This document shows, one piece after another, positions 16,267 to 23,451 of a DNA stretch of 43,481 nt. Source of the stretch: Zetaproteobacteria bacterium CG_4_9_14_3_um_filter_54_145 (GTDB taxonomy: Bacteria; Pseudomonadota; Zetaproteobacteria; Mariprofundales; Mariprofundaceae); contig PFXI01000002.1 in NCBI GenBank assembly GCA_002791575.1, forward strand, positions 1 through 43,481, read 5' to 3'. The translations under genes were made by a program, and so were the position numbers. The notes beneath the pieces were generated by a model. The model searched no databases. It had not been told where the DNA came from and saw only the letters and a list, made by a program, of their open reading frames with translations. Every line of letters begins with the position of its first letter. Position 1 is the stretch's first letter.

Positions 16267-16836
16267 ATGAGTGCATGGGAAGAGCGCTACCAACGTGGTG
16301 AAACAGGCTGGGATCGGGGCGGGGCAAGTCCCGCACTTTCGCAACTACTCGAACAGCTACCTGCAAAAGCCCGTGTAATGGTACCCGGCTGCGGCCATGG
16401 ACATGAAGTGGTGGCGCTGGCAAAGCGTGGCTTTGTGGTTACAGCCATTGATATTGCGCCATCACCCATTACCCATCTGCGTGAGAAGCTGCAGCAGAAT
16501 AATCTGCAGGCAGAGTTGATTCACGGGGACCTGTTCACTTATCTGCCAGAGCACGGTTTTGATGCTGTCTACGAGCAGACCTGTCTGTGTGCGATTGAGC
16601 CGCAACAACGCAAGGATTATGCAGCATTGTTACACAACTGGTTAAAGCCTGATGCCTCACTGTATGCCCAGTTTATGCAGACGGGCAGTGCGGGAGGTCC
16701 CCCGTATCACTGTGATCTGCTGAGTATGCATGTGTTGTTTGATGATTGCCGATGGCAGTGGCCGGCAACAGAACCGGCTTTGATACCGCATAGAAACGGC
16801 CGCTTTGAGCTGGCTTACAGACTGCGGCGGATTTGA
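16267..16836 (+). CDS. TPMT-like SAM-dependent thiol methyltransferase
   Basis: A 189-residue class I methyltransferase of the thiopurine S-methyltransferase (TPMT) group. WEERYQRGETGWDRGGASPAL at the N terminus and the SAM-binding motif VMVPGCGHGHEVVALA (about 37-52), then VTAIDIAPS, are the group's signatures; YEQTCLCAIEP follows. The group methylates small thiols, selenium or tellurium compounds, or halides; here a role in volatilising sulfide or thiols would fit the context but is inference. The ATG at 16267 is preceded by GGAGG nine bases away; an in-frame TTG at 16249 lies before that site and is rejected. Confidence 0.85.
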   Translation: MSAWEERYQRGETGWDRGGASPALSQLLEQLPAKARVMVPGCGHGHEVVALAKRGFVVTAIDIAPSPITHLREKLQQNNLQAELIHGDLFTYLPEHGFDAVYEQTCLCAIEPQQRKDYAALLHNWLKPDASLYAQFMQTGSAGGPPYHCDLLSMHVLFDDCRWQWPATEPALIPHRNGRFELAYRLRRI

Positions 16837-16866
16837 TGCGCGGATGGTTGCTAGCGGGGGGATACC

Positions 16867-17310
16867 ATGACTGAAACAGATCATATCTACCCATGCCTGC
16901 AATGCGGTGTACTTAACCGGATTGCAGCGGCTAGCAGTGCAACTGCAGTGCGTTGCGGACGCTGTAAAAAGCCTGTATTTCCCGGTTTTTCTGTGCCGAT
17001 CACAGACGCCAGTTTCAATGAGCGGGTGTTGAAATGTCCGCTGCCTGTTCTGGTTGATTTCTGGGCTGCCTGGTGCGCTCCTTGCCGTATGCTGGCGCCA
17101 ACGCTTGAGCGTCTTGCCGACACGTTTCGCGGCAGGGTGCTGATTGCCAAGGTTGATGTGGATCAGAATCAGCAGCTTGCATCGCGTTTTCAGATACGCT
17201 CAATCCCAACCATGATGATGTTTCGTGGGGGAGAGCTTGTTGATACCATGCAGGGGGCGGCTTCCGAGCAGGATTTGATAACCCGTTGTAACCGGCTGTT
17301 GCAATCCTGA
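16867..17310 (+). CDS. trxC: Thioredoxin 2 (TrxC-type)
   Basis: A 147-residue thioredoxin with an N-terminal zinc finger: cysteines 10, 13, 30 and 33 in two CxxC pairs, as in E. coli TrxC. The active site is WCAPC (Cys70, Cys73) instead of the usual WCGPC, a small but real difference that may shift the redox potential. The cis-proline is in SIPTMMMF. A GGGGGG site precedes the ATG. It can reduce persulfides and disulfides and would supply reducing power to the sulfur cluster it sits in. Confidence 0.93.
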   Translation: MTETDHIYPCLQCGVLNRIAAASSATAVRCGRCKKPVFPGFSVPITDASFNERVLKCPLPVLVDFWAAWCAPCRMLAPTLERLADTFRGRVLIAKVDVDQNQQLASRFQIRSIPTMMMFRGGELVDTMQGAASEQDLITRCNRLLQS

Positions 17311-17320
17311 CCGGTTGTTT

Positions 17321-17350
17321 GTTTGTCCCGGCGAAAGCGGGCAGGCAGCA
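17321..17350. repeat. Remnant of a widespread GCGAAAGC palindromic repeat
   Basis: The stretch CCCGGCGAAAGCGGG is close to the dispersed CCCGCGAAAGCGGG palindrome seen in many bacterial genomes, whose spurious translation reads like VIPAKAG; here the same frame reads FVPAKAG. Only one half-degraded copy is present, between trxC and the next gene. Confidence 0.4.
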
Positions 17351-17468
17351 CTTGCCTGAAGCCAAGCTGCAATCATACGGTTGTGCTACAGTTGCTCAGA
17401 TACCCTGTTTAGCTACGAGCCGAAGTGTTCCATTATTGCAGAGCGATGATAATGATAGAGGAGATGAT

Positions 17469-17813
17469 ATGAGTGATAAATATACAGAGCTGACCGCCAG
17501 ACTTAGTAGCCACATTGGCTCAGTACGGAAAACCATTCCAGCCACGACTCAGGCTTTTTCCGCCATGGCACAGGCGGCCATGGCGGAAGGGGCGCTGGAC
17601 ATGAAAACCAAGGAGTTCATCGCACTGGCGATTGGCGTTGCCATGCACTGCGAAGGTTGTATCGGATTTCATGTCAAAAAGCTGGTTGCCATGGGGGCCA
17701 CACGCGAAGAGGTGATGGAGGTGCTGGGGGTAGCCATTTATATGGGGGGCGGCCCCTCACTGATGTATGCCGCCGAAGCTGAAGAGGCCTTTGAGGAGTT
17801 TTCACGCCCATGA
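17469..17813 (+). CDS. AhpD-like / carboxymuconolactone decarboxylase family protein
   Basis: A 114-residue all-helical protein of the CMD/AhpD family. Glu49, Cys61, Cys64 and His68 (CEGCIGFH) have the spacing of the AhpD catalytic set (E-C-C-H), so it is more likely a peroxidase or disulfide reductase partner than a decarboxylase. GAGGAG precedes ATG 17469; the frame stays open upstream to 17319 but that segment is repeat-derived. The next gene overlaps it by four bases. Placed after thioredoxin, it may use thioredoxin or handle sulfane-sulfur oxidation; this is inference. Confidence 0.85.
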   Translation: MSDKYTELTARLSSHIGSVRKTIPATTQAFSAMAQAAMAEGALDMKTKEFIALAIGVAMHCEGCIGFHVKKLVAMGATREEVMEVLGVAIYMGGGPSLMYAAEAEEAFEEFSRP

Positions 17814-18061
17814 GCCTGAAGCTTCGTATGCTGAGCTGTCTGCACTGCCCGTCGATGACAATGCTGATCGTTGCAGCGATTCTATTGGGGATCATGCCGG
17901 TTACGCCGGAGCCACACCTGATCGAAAAGGTGCGCATGCTGCTCAACGGTACGCTGGTGAAACCGGTCGATATGTTTGATCTGTTCTGGCATGGCTGGCC
18001 ACTATTATGGATTGCGCTTCGCCTGCTGACACCGGGTGCCGGCGGTAGTTGCAAGGTGTAG
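17810..18061 (+). CDS. Small membrane protein, PEPHLxEK type
   Basis: An 83-residue membrane protein with two hydrophobic segments. Between them lies a conserved-looking loop: PEPHLIEKVRMLLNGTLVKPVDMFDLFWHG (about residues 33-62). Small proteins with this loop occur in other proteobacteria and are sometimes labelled 'RND transporter' without evidence. It overlaps the CMD gene by four bases (ATGA). The cysteines in SCLHC near the N terminus are notable in a sulfur cluster. Function unknown. Confidence 0.65.
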   Translation: MSLKLRMLSCLHCPSMTMLIVAAILLGIMPVTPEPHLIEKVRMLLNGTLVKPVDMFDLFWHGWPLLWIALRLLTPGAGGSCKV

Positions 18062-18064
18062 ATC

Positions 18065-18373
18065 GTGAGCAGTGTGATCGATTTTACCGTGCTGTTGCTG
18101 ATTGGCGGGATCTGCTGGCGGGCTTATCGCTACCGTCAGGCATGGTTTTGCATGATCCCTTATCTGTTGTGGCAACAGTGCCGGAACAGAAGTCTTGTCA
18201 GGCAACTGCTGGTATTCGGACCGGTTGTGGTCGGGTGGTTGCTGTTATGCCACTGGCTAAATGCCCATGCATGGCCTGCCACGGCAGCAGGCTTCATGCT
18301 GTTTGCCATGACCGTTGGACTGGAGTCCATGCGCAGTGCTGAAGAGCGACAGAAAATGGAGGATATACTATGA
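18065..18373 (+). CDS. Small membrane protein of unknown function
   Basis: A 102-residue protein starting with GTG, four bases after the preceding stop; AGGTG lies about eight bases upstream. Hydrophobic segments at about 5-20, 46-62 and 70-85 suggest three membrane helices with a basic middle loop. No family recognised. It overlaps the next gene by four bases (ATGA) and so belongs to the coupled trio 17810-18837. Confidence 0.6.
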   Translation: MSSVIDFTVLLLIGGICWRAYRYRQAWFCMIPYLLWQQCRNRSLVRQLLVFGPVVVGWLLLCHWLNAHAWPATAAGFMLFAMTVGLESMRSAEERQKMEDIL

Positions 18374-18837
18374 AGATGATGCGATGGATGGCGGCAGCCA
18401 TGCTCTACCCGGTTACCGCAGTGGCCGATCCGCTGGACAAGGGTGAAGCCTACACGACCCGTCAGGGGCCCCCGCCATGGATGGATAATGTCGATCTCAG
18501 CCTGTTGCTGGTGGATTATGGTATATTTGCCCTGATGCTGATCGGGTTGGGCTGGTTGCTGTTCAAACGCCCTCACTATTTCCTGCGTATGGAATCCATT
18601 ATTCGCTATCCTTTTGCTGCCATGTTTGCTGCAGCCAAACGGGCAGGCGGTGCGATAGAGTTTATACTGCAGATCATTACCGTGGTGGCGGCATTTATCG
18701 CTCTGGCTGCCTGGGTCTTCTTCTGTCAGTGGTTGAAGTCGGAAGGGCTGGGCGCACTCTCCATGATCGGTCTGGCCTTTATGGCACTGATGCTGGTGCG
18801 CCTGATCAAGGGCAATGAAAAATCACAACCGATTTGA
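18370..18837 (+). CDS. Membrane protein of unknown function
   Basis: A 155-residue protein. It starts with a signal-like hydrophobic stretch that ends in VAD, then a short periplasmic segment (PLDKGEAYTTRQGPPPWMDN) and three predicted membrane helices at about 45-65, 96-122 and 130-147. No cofactor motif is visible and I do not recognise the family. The four-base overlap with the gene before it, and the rhodanese gene just after it, tie it to the sulfur cluster. It might form a membrane complex with its two small upstream neighbours. Confidence 0.6.
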   Translation: MKMMRWMAAAMLYPVTAVADPLDKGEAYTTRQGPPPWMDNVDLSLLLVDYGIFALMLIGLGWLLFKRPHYFLRMESIIRYPFAAMFAAAKRAGGAIEFILQIITVVAAFIALAAWVFFCQWLKSEGLGALSMIGLAFMALMLVRLIKGNEKSQPI

Positions 18838-18866
18838 CGAATCGACATACGAATAAGGAGATTATG

Positions 18867-19247
18867 ATGGCAAAAGGATTAGCAGATTTCGTGGCGCAAG
18901 CCAAAGCAGTGGTGGAAGAGGTTTCAACAGCACAGGTGGCATCCATGCTCGGCAGCGAGGTGTTGCTGCTCGATGTACGCGAGCCGGGTGAGTTGCAAAC
19001 CGGCTTTTTGCCGGGTGCATTGAATATTCCGCGTGGCGTGCTGGAATTAAAAGCTGACCTTAATTTTCCGATGCGGGATCCCCGACTGACGGATCGTGAC
19101 CAGACGATTGTGGTCTATTGTGCCAGTGGCGGACGCAGTCTGCTCGCAGCAGCTACCTTGCAGGAGATGGGCTTCACGCAGGTGAAATCAATGGCCTGTG
19201 GCTTTGGCGGCTGGCAACAGGAAGAGCGCGAAATAGCCGGCTCCTGA
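18867..19247 (+). CDS. Cytoplasmic rhodanese
   Basis: A 126-residue single-domain rhodanese, the fourth in the cluster. The catalytic loop is CASGGRS with Cys85; LDVREPGELQTGFLPGALNIPRG (about 35-57) is the first signature. An extra helix of about 25 residues precedes the domain. AAGGAG at 18855-18860 favours ATG 18867 (spacing six) over the adjacent ATG 18864. A second cysteine, in SMACGFGGW, lies near the C terminus and could act in sulfur relay. The sigma-factor gene begins 20 bases downstream. Confidence 0.9.
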   Translation: MAKGLADFVAQAKAVVEEVSTAQVASMLGSEVLLLDVREPGELQTGFLPGALNIPRGVLELKADLNFPMRDPRLTDRDQTIVVYCASGGRSLLAAATLQEMGFTQVKSMACGFGGWQQEEREIAGS

Positions 19248-19266
19248 GACGAGACCTCCCTTTGCC

Positions 19267-19800
19267 ATGAAGTGCCTGATCCGTGCCTGGCTGCGCCACG
19301 AATGCGAGTTGCGGGGCTGGTTGATTAGCCGCCTCGGTAACAGGGCTGATGCCGAGGATCTGTTACAGGATCTGTTCGAGAAGGGCATGCTGCAGGGCGA
19401 GCGTTTCTGTTTGATCGATAATCCGCGCGCATGGCTGTTTCGTGTGGCGCGCAACAGACTGACAGACCATTATCGACTCAGTCGGGACCAGGTTGAACTG
19501 CCGGAGGATATGCCAGCATATGAGCAGGAGTCAGATGCCGTCGATAACCTGTCTGAATGCCTGCCGCGGGTACTGCTGGAGCTCTCCGCAGATGACAGAG
19601 AGGTGATTACGCTTTGCGATCTGGATGGCATGTCACAACAGCATTTTGCCAACCTCAAGGATATTTCTCTGCCGGCGGTAAAATCACGCATACAGCGCGC
19701 GCGCCGCAGATTACGCCGGACACTGGAGACAAACTGCAAGGTGTTGCTCAATGATAACGGAAATGTCTGCTGCTTCGTGCCGAGGCCTCCGCTGCAGTAG
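19267..19800 (+). CDS. ECF-type RNA polymerase sigma factor
   Basis: A 177-residue sigma factor. Region 2 is in GNRADAEDLLQDLFEKG (about 25-41) followed by PRAWLFRVARNRLTDHYR; region 4 is in VITLCDLDGMSQQHFANLKDISLPAVKSRIQRARRRL (about 115-150). There is no anti-sigma gene next to it. The C-terminal tail NCKVLLNDNGNVCCFVPRP has three cysteines, similar to the Cys tail of SigZ-like sigma factors, and could sense redox or metal directly. No ribosome binding site is evident before the ATG, so it may depend on translation of the rhodanese gene upstream. Confidence 0.85.
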   Translation: MKCLIRAWLRHECELRGWLISRLGNRADAEDLLQDLFEKGMLQGERFCLIDNPRAWLFRVARNRLTDHYRLSRDQVELPEDMPAYEQESDAVDNLSECLPRVLLELSADDREVITLCDLDGMSQQHFANLKDISLPAVKSRIQRARRRLRRTLETNCKVLLNDNGNVCCFVPRPPLQ

Positions 19801-20127
19801 TAGTATCCTGCATCTTTTTGAACTGCTGTTCGTCTTCTAAAGAGGAGGAGTGGGAGTGATAACGGGATCAAAATGATGACAGCTGTGGCAATATACAACT
19901 AACTGAATCTGCTCTCAGTGCTCTCTTGTTCAACATATCGGAGCGAGCCCGATCGCTATTTTCAGGGTTGCTGCGTGGGGCATCTATTCTGTTCGTCCGA
20001 GTGGTGTTCAGTGTTGTGCTATAAGGCGTTGAAATGAGAAGTATTAAAGTACTCGATAGCGGTTGTGATAGGTAATAGCGTGGTTGTAAGAGAGCGGGTA
20101 ACTGAAATCAGGAAATAGGAGTGTCAG
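19801..20127. other. Intergenic region, 327 bases
   Basis: No gene is supported here. A weak AGCGA/TCGCT hairpin lies near 19941-19956. A TATAAG at 20020-20025 could be a -10 element but has no fitting -35 box. The AAATAGGAG just before 20128 is the ribosome binding site of the cytochrome gene. No clear ECF-type promoter was found. Confidence 0.4.
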
Positions 20128-20667
20128 ATGAAATCAGTATGGATGTTGATGGGTGTGGCCGGGTTAACGCTCGGATCACTGAATGTTATGGCTGCCGATG
20201 GTGTTAATGGTCAGGCCGGCATGCGCATGGGCCAAATGCAGGGTGGTATGGCGCCCATGGCGGATGAACGTGAGTCTGCAGGTATCCCGGAGCAGATGAA
20301 AACCCGGCACCTGGCACGTATGCGCAACCACCTGGAAGCTGTGCACGATATTGTCGATGCCATGGCACGCGGTGAGTTTGGCGAGGCTTCTAAAAGTGCA
20401 CGGCTGGGGCTGACCATGCGTCCCGGCATGGGTGGTGGCAAAGGCATGGGCCCCGGCATGGGCATGGGTAAAGGTATGGGCGGGGGCATGATGTGCAGCA
20501 AAGGCAGCATGACCAACGAGGATTTTAAATCCATCGGCATGGCTTTCCATCAGAGTGCTGACAAGCTTGCCGATGTGCTTGAAAAAGGTGATGTGAAAGC
20601 ATCATTGCGTGCTCTGGGTGACACCATGAGCTACTGCATTCAATGCCATGCGACATTCCGCCAGTAA
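20128..20667 (+). CDS. Met-rich cytochrome c (c'/c556-like fold)
   Basis: A 179-residue periplasmic protein. A signal peptide (about 1-22) ends in MAA-D. A single heme c site, CIQCH (Cys170, Cys173, His174), lies at the very C terminus, as in cytochrome c'/c556 four-helix proteins, and the helices at 57-80 and 130-165 fit that fold. Unusual is the Met/Gly-rich insert at about 97-122, with repeated GMGMG-type units, plus a Met-rich N-terminal stretch; such segments can bind Cu(I). It is isolated by a 327-base gap from the sigma factor. The axial heme ligand cannot be identified from sequence. Confidence 0.8.
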   Translation: MKSVWMLMGVAGLTLGSLNVMAADGVNGQAGMRMGQMQGGMAPMADERESAGIPEQMKTRHLARMRNHLEAVHDIVDAMARGEFGEASKSARLGLTMRPGMGGGKGMGPGMGMGKGMGGGMMCSKGSMTNEDFKSIGMAFHQSADKLADVLEKGDVKASLRALGDTMSYCIQCHATFRQ

Positions 20668-20766
20668 GCACGTAGGTTTTGCTTTTGCAGCAGCAGGGCT
20701 GCGGTCCGGAGCGGCTGTAGCGATGATGATGTTCTGCGGTCATAAAAGCATGGAGAGTGATGACAT

Positions 20767-21216
20767 ATGACAACATTAAGCGTTCTGGTCGCAACGGCTG
20801 AACAGGAAGTTTTCCGTGGTGAAGCGCTTATGCTTATCGCCGCGAGCAAGGCAGGGGAGCTGGCCATTATGCCCGGGCATGCGCCACTGCTTGCTGATTT
20901 GCGTCCCGGTGCTCTGCGCATTCAGTGTCCAAATGCAAAGAAGGGTCAGGTAGATGAACTCTGTGTCGATATCGTGATTCATGGTGGTTATCTCGAGGTG
21001 CAGCCGAATGCAGTAACCGTGCTGGCTGATGCCGTGGAGCGCGCGGAAGAGATCGATTTGGCTCAGGCCGAGAGAGCAGTGATACGGGCAAAAGAGAAGC
21101 TGGCGTCAGCAACTGAAAAGGATATCAACCTGGCTATGTTACGGCTGGAGCTGGAACTGGCCCGGCTGCACGTTGTCTGCAGGGGGAAGGGTATTGCACC
21201 CAGGATTTCACGCTAA
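20767..21216 (+). CDS. atpC: F1 ATP synthase epsilon subunit, orphan copy
   Basis: A 149-residue protein with the ATP synthase epsilon fold: an N-terminal beta-sandwich (LSVLVATAEQEVFRGEALMLIAAS, then GELAIMPGHAPLLADLRPGALRI) and a C-terminal helical hairpin from about residue 100. GELAIMPGHAPLL is the family hallmark. No other ATP synthase subunit is nearby, so it stands outside any atp operon. It may be a second epsilon, a regulator, or belong to an alternative ATPase elsewhere. The ATG at 20767 has GGAG about eleven bases upstream, a rather long spacing. Confidence 0.85.
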   Translation: MTTLSVLVATAEQEVFRGEALMLIAASKAGELAIMPGHAPLLADLRPGALRIQCPNAKKGQVDELCVDIVIHGGYLEVQPNAVTVLADAVERAEEIDLAQAERAVIRAKEKLASATEKDINLAMLRLELELARLHVVCRGKGIAPRISR

Positions 21217-21224
21217 AGCTGTGT

Positions 21225-21665
21225 TTAGTCAGATAATTGTGCGCTGTCGCTGTCGGTCCGGCACGCAGGGCACAGACCTGTCCAGATACGCTGCTCACTC
21301 TGGATCTGCCAGTCCAGTAGTGATGCCGGTATCCATGGGGGCTCATCTTCTTCACCCGGCAGGTCGATGATGGTGGCGCAACGGCTGCAGCTGGCGTGAT
21401 CATGGCGGGCGGTATTGCTGTCAAATACAGCATTACCGTTCATTTCAAAGCGCTGCAGTAAGCCACATGCTTCGAATTGCCCCAGGGTCAGGTAGACGGT
21501 GTTCATGGAGAGGGCAGGGTGGTCATCCTTGAGCTGCTGATACACACCGCGTGCGGTGACATGGGCCTGTTTTGATAGTACCAGACCGGCCACGGTCAGT
21601 CGTTGTGGCGTTAAGCGCAAGTCATGACTGCGCAGCAGGGTGGGTATATCATGCATCATTGACAT
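21225..21665 (-). CDS. Fur-family regulator (PerR/Fur-like)
   Basis: A 146-residue metal-dependent repressor. The winged helix lies at about 18-75 (LRLTPQRLTVAGLVL to LSMNTVYLTLGQFEACGLLQRFE). The metal-sensing His motif HDH is at 88-90, and two structural-zinc CxxC pairs are at 93/96 and 132/135. The start is uncertain: ATG at 21665, 21686 or 21659 are possible and none has a strong ribosome binding site. It is divergent from a cytochrome c peroxidase gene with a palindrome between them, an arrangement typical of PerR control of peroxide defence. Whether it senses iron, peroxide or manganese cannot be told from sequence. Confidence 0.87.
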   Translation of the reverse strand: MSMMHDIPTLLRSHDLRLTPQRLTVAGLVLSKQAHVTARGVYQQLKDDHPALSMNTVYLTLGQFEACGLLQRFEMNGNAVFDSNTARHDHASCSRCATIIDLPGEEDEPPWIPASLLDWQIQSEQRIWTGLCPACRTDSDSAQLSD

Positions 21666-21686
21666 GGGCGCATGGTCACATACCAT

Positions 21687-21702
21687 TCTTAAATAGTAAA
21701 GA
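21687..21702. promoter_or_regulatory. Candidate Fur/PerR box between fur-like gene and ccp
   Basis: A 16-base imperfect palindrome, TCTT...AAGA, in which 12 of 16 positions are symmetric, rich in A and T. It lies just upstream of both divergent genes. The position suits autoregulation together with peroxidase control. It is not a perfect match to any Fur or PerR consensus. Confidence 0.4.
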
Positions 21703-21721
21703 TTCCTAACAGGAGGTAGAT

Positions 21722-22720
21722 ATGAAAAGATATATATCATGGCTGGCCATTGCATGTATGACAGCGGCTGCGGGCCTTGCACAGGCAGGAGAGCCACCTG
21801 CCGGTATTCCGGAGGGGATGGGAGCCTTGCCATCAACTGTACCGGTACCTGCCGATAATCCGATGAGTGCAGCAAAAACTGAGCTGGGCAAGCAGTTGTA
21901 TCTGGATCCGGTGCTATCCAAGAGCGGCCATATATCGTGCAACTCCTGTCATAATCTGGGTACATGGGGTGTGGATAATCAGGCACGTTCCATCGGACAT
22001 AAATGGCAACGTGGTGGCCGTAACGCTCCAACATCATTCAATGCCGCCTTCTGGTCTGCCCAGTTCTGGGACGGACGTGCGCCGCAACTGGAAGATCAGG
22101 CCAAGGGGCCACCGATGAACCCGGTGGAAATGGCTGACGACAGTGAAGAGCAACTGATTACCCGTCTGCAGGCAGCCGGCTATACACCACTGTTTGAGCA
22201 GGTTTTCGGCAAGAACAGCCTGAATTTTGATAATATGGCCAAAGCGATCGGGGCATTTGAACGTACACTGATTACACCGGATGCGCCGTTTGACCTTTAT
22301 GTGCGCGGAGAGGGTGATATATCTGCTGCTGCCAAACGCGGTATGCGGAAAGTGGCTGATATCGGATGTACTGCCTGTCATAGCGGGCCGTTGTTTACCA
22401 ATAACACGTTCCAGCAATTCAACTATGGCAGTGATGACGGACGCAAGTCCGTGACCGGCAATGCCGACGATGATCATTATTTCCGTGTCCAGTCATGGCG
22501 CAATGTGGCGATGACTGCTCCCTATTTCCACGATGGTGCGGTGAAAACCCTGCCTGAGGCGGTACGCATCATGGCCAAGGTGCAGTTGGATACTATACTG
22601 TCAGACGCCGATGTCGTTGATATCGTAGCCTTTCTGGAAACACTGACAGGTACGCCACCACAGGTAACATACCCTGTATTCCCACGTCCGGCCGGTCATG
22701 CGCTGAACTGGCAGGACTAA
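21722..22720 (+). CDS. ccp: Di-heme cytochrome c peroxidase
   Basis: A 332-residue periplasmic enzyme of the CcpA/MauG family that reduces hydrogen peroxide with electrons from small c-type cytochromes. A signal peptide (to about residue 22) ends AQA-GE. The two heme c sites are CNSCH (73-77) and CTACH (216-220). RSIGHKWQRGGRNAPTSFNAAFW (about 89-111) and FWDGRAPQLEDQAKGP carry the residues usual around the peroxidatic heme. AGGAGG precedes the ATG. A strong terminator follows, so it is monocistronic. Confidence 0.95.
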   Translation: MKRYISWLAIACMTAAAGLAQAGEPPAGIPEGMGALPSTVPVPADNPMSAAKTELGKQLYLDPVLSKSGHISCNSCHNLGTWGVDNQARSIGHKWQRGGRNAPTSFNAAFWSAQFWDGRAPQLEDQAKGPPMNPVEMADDSEEQLITRLQAAGYTPLFEQVFGKNSLNFDNMAKAIGAFERTLITPDAPFDLYVRGEGDISAAAKRGMRKVADIGCTACHSGPLFTNNTFQQFNYGSDDGRKSVTGNADDDHYFRVQSWRNVAMTAPYFHDGAVKTLPEAVRIMAKVQLDTILSDADVVDIVAFLETLTGTPPQVTYPVFPRPAGHALNWQD

Positions 22721-22751
22721 ACAACGGGCTTTTCGCCCCGGCTTGAATTAG

Positions 22752-22801
22752 AGGGATGCAGGTAAACCGGAACAACAGCGGTTACCTGCATCCCTTTTTT
22801 T
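22752..22801 (+). terminator. Rho-independent terminator after ccp
   Basis: A long stem pairs 22752-22769 with about 22778-22795, twelve or more perfect pairs plus four after one bulged A, and is followed directly by seven T residues. It is the best terminator in the window. Confidence 0.9.
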
Positions 22802-22853
22802 GTTGGCATGTTGCGTATCGTATATCGAACGAGCGGATAAAAAGGAGCAGGTG

Positions 22854-23438
22854 ATGGACGTTTTCGACAAGGCTGTTGGTGATGAAGATATATTATCCCA
22901 TTTGGGCCCGCTGGCTGTGTTGGCTGGCAGGTGGGAAGGGGATAGCGGTATTGATGTGGCACTTGGTCGTAACGGGCCTGTACAAACAGCCTACCGTGAA
23001 CAGATGCTCTTTGAGCCAGTTGGACCGGTTGTCAACGGGCCGCAGCTGCTCTATGGCTTGCGCTATGCCACCACGGCATGGCCAAGCGGCTGCGATGAGC
23101 CGTTCCATGAAGAGGTTGGTTACTGGCTGTGGGATGCATCTGCCGGCCTGGTGATGCGCTGCTTCATCGTGCCGCGTGGTGTCGCCATCAATGCCGGTGG
23201 GGAGGCATCAGCCGCAGCAACCGCTTTTAGCATGCAGGCGACACTCGCTTCAAACACTTTCGGTATACTCTCCAATCCATTTCTCGATAAGGCATTCAGA
23301 ACAGTATGTTATGATCTGTCTATTGAGGTACATGATGATGCCAGCTTCTCTTACCATGAGGATACGCAGCTGCAGATTCATGGGCAGGATGTGATCTTTC
23401 ACCATACCGATCAGAACAGATTGCAGCGGGCAGCCTAG
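22854..23438 (+). CDS. Nitrobindin-like heme-binding beta-barrel protein
   Basis: A 194-residue protein of the nitrobindin/THAP4-like beta-barrel (DUF1794, FABP-like) family. The N-terminal signature LGPLAVLAGRWEGDSGIDVA (about 17-36) and the C-terminal HHTDQNRLQR are typical; a His in this last segment is the expected heme ligand. Heme binding, NO interaction or peroxynitrite isomerisation are known for the family. AAGGAG precedes ATG 22854 at proper spacing; an upstream in-frame start at 22800 lies in the terminator and is rejected. The next gene follows after a few bases. Confidence 0.8.
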   Translation: MDVFDKAVGDEDILSHLGPLAVLAGRWEGDSGIDVALGRNGPVQTAYREQMLFEPVGPVVNGPQLLYGLRYATTAWPSGCDEPFHEEVGYWLWDASAGLVMRCFIVPRGVAINAGGEASAAATAFSMQATLASNTFGILSNPFLDKAFRTVCYDLSIEVHDDASFSYHEDTQLQIHGQDVIFHHTDQNRLQRAA

Positions 23439-23451
23439 ACAGGTGCAGAGT

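Noticed and set aside
17319-17468. Upstream extension of the AhpD-like gene
   Set aside because: The 50 extra codons run through repeat-derived sequence and the ATG at 17469 has a good ribosome binding site.
19801-20127. Small gene in the 327-base gap
   Set aside because: The GAGGAGGAG near 19841 is followed only by very short frames; nothing with coding character.
22800-22853. Earlier start for the nitrobindin-like gene
   Set aside because: It would begin within the terminator of ccp; ATG 22854 has AAGGAG.
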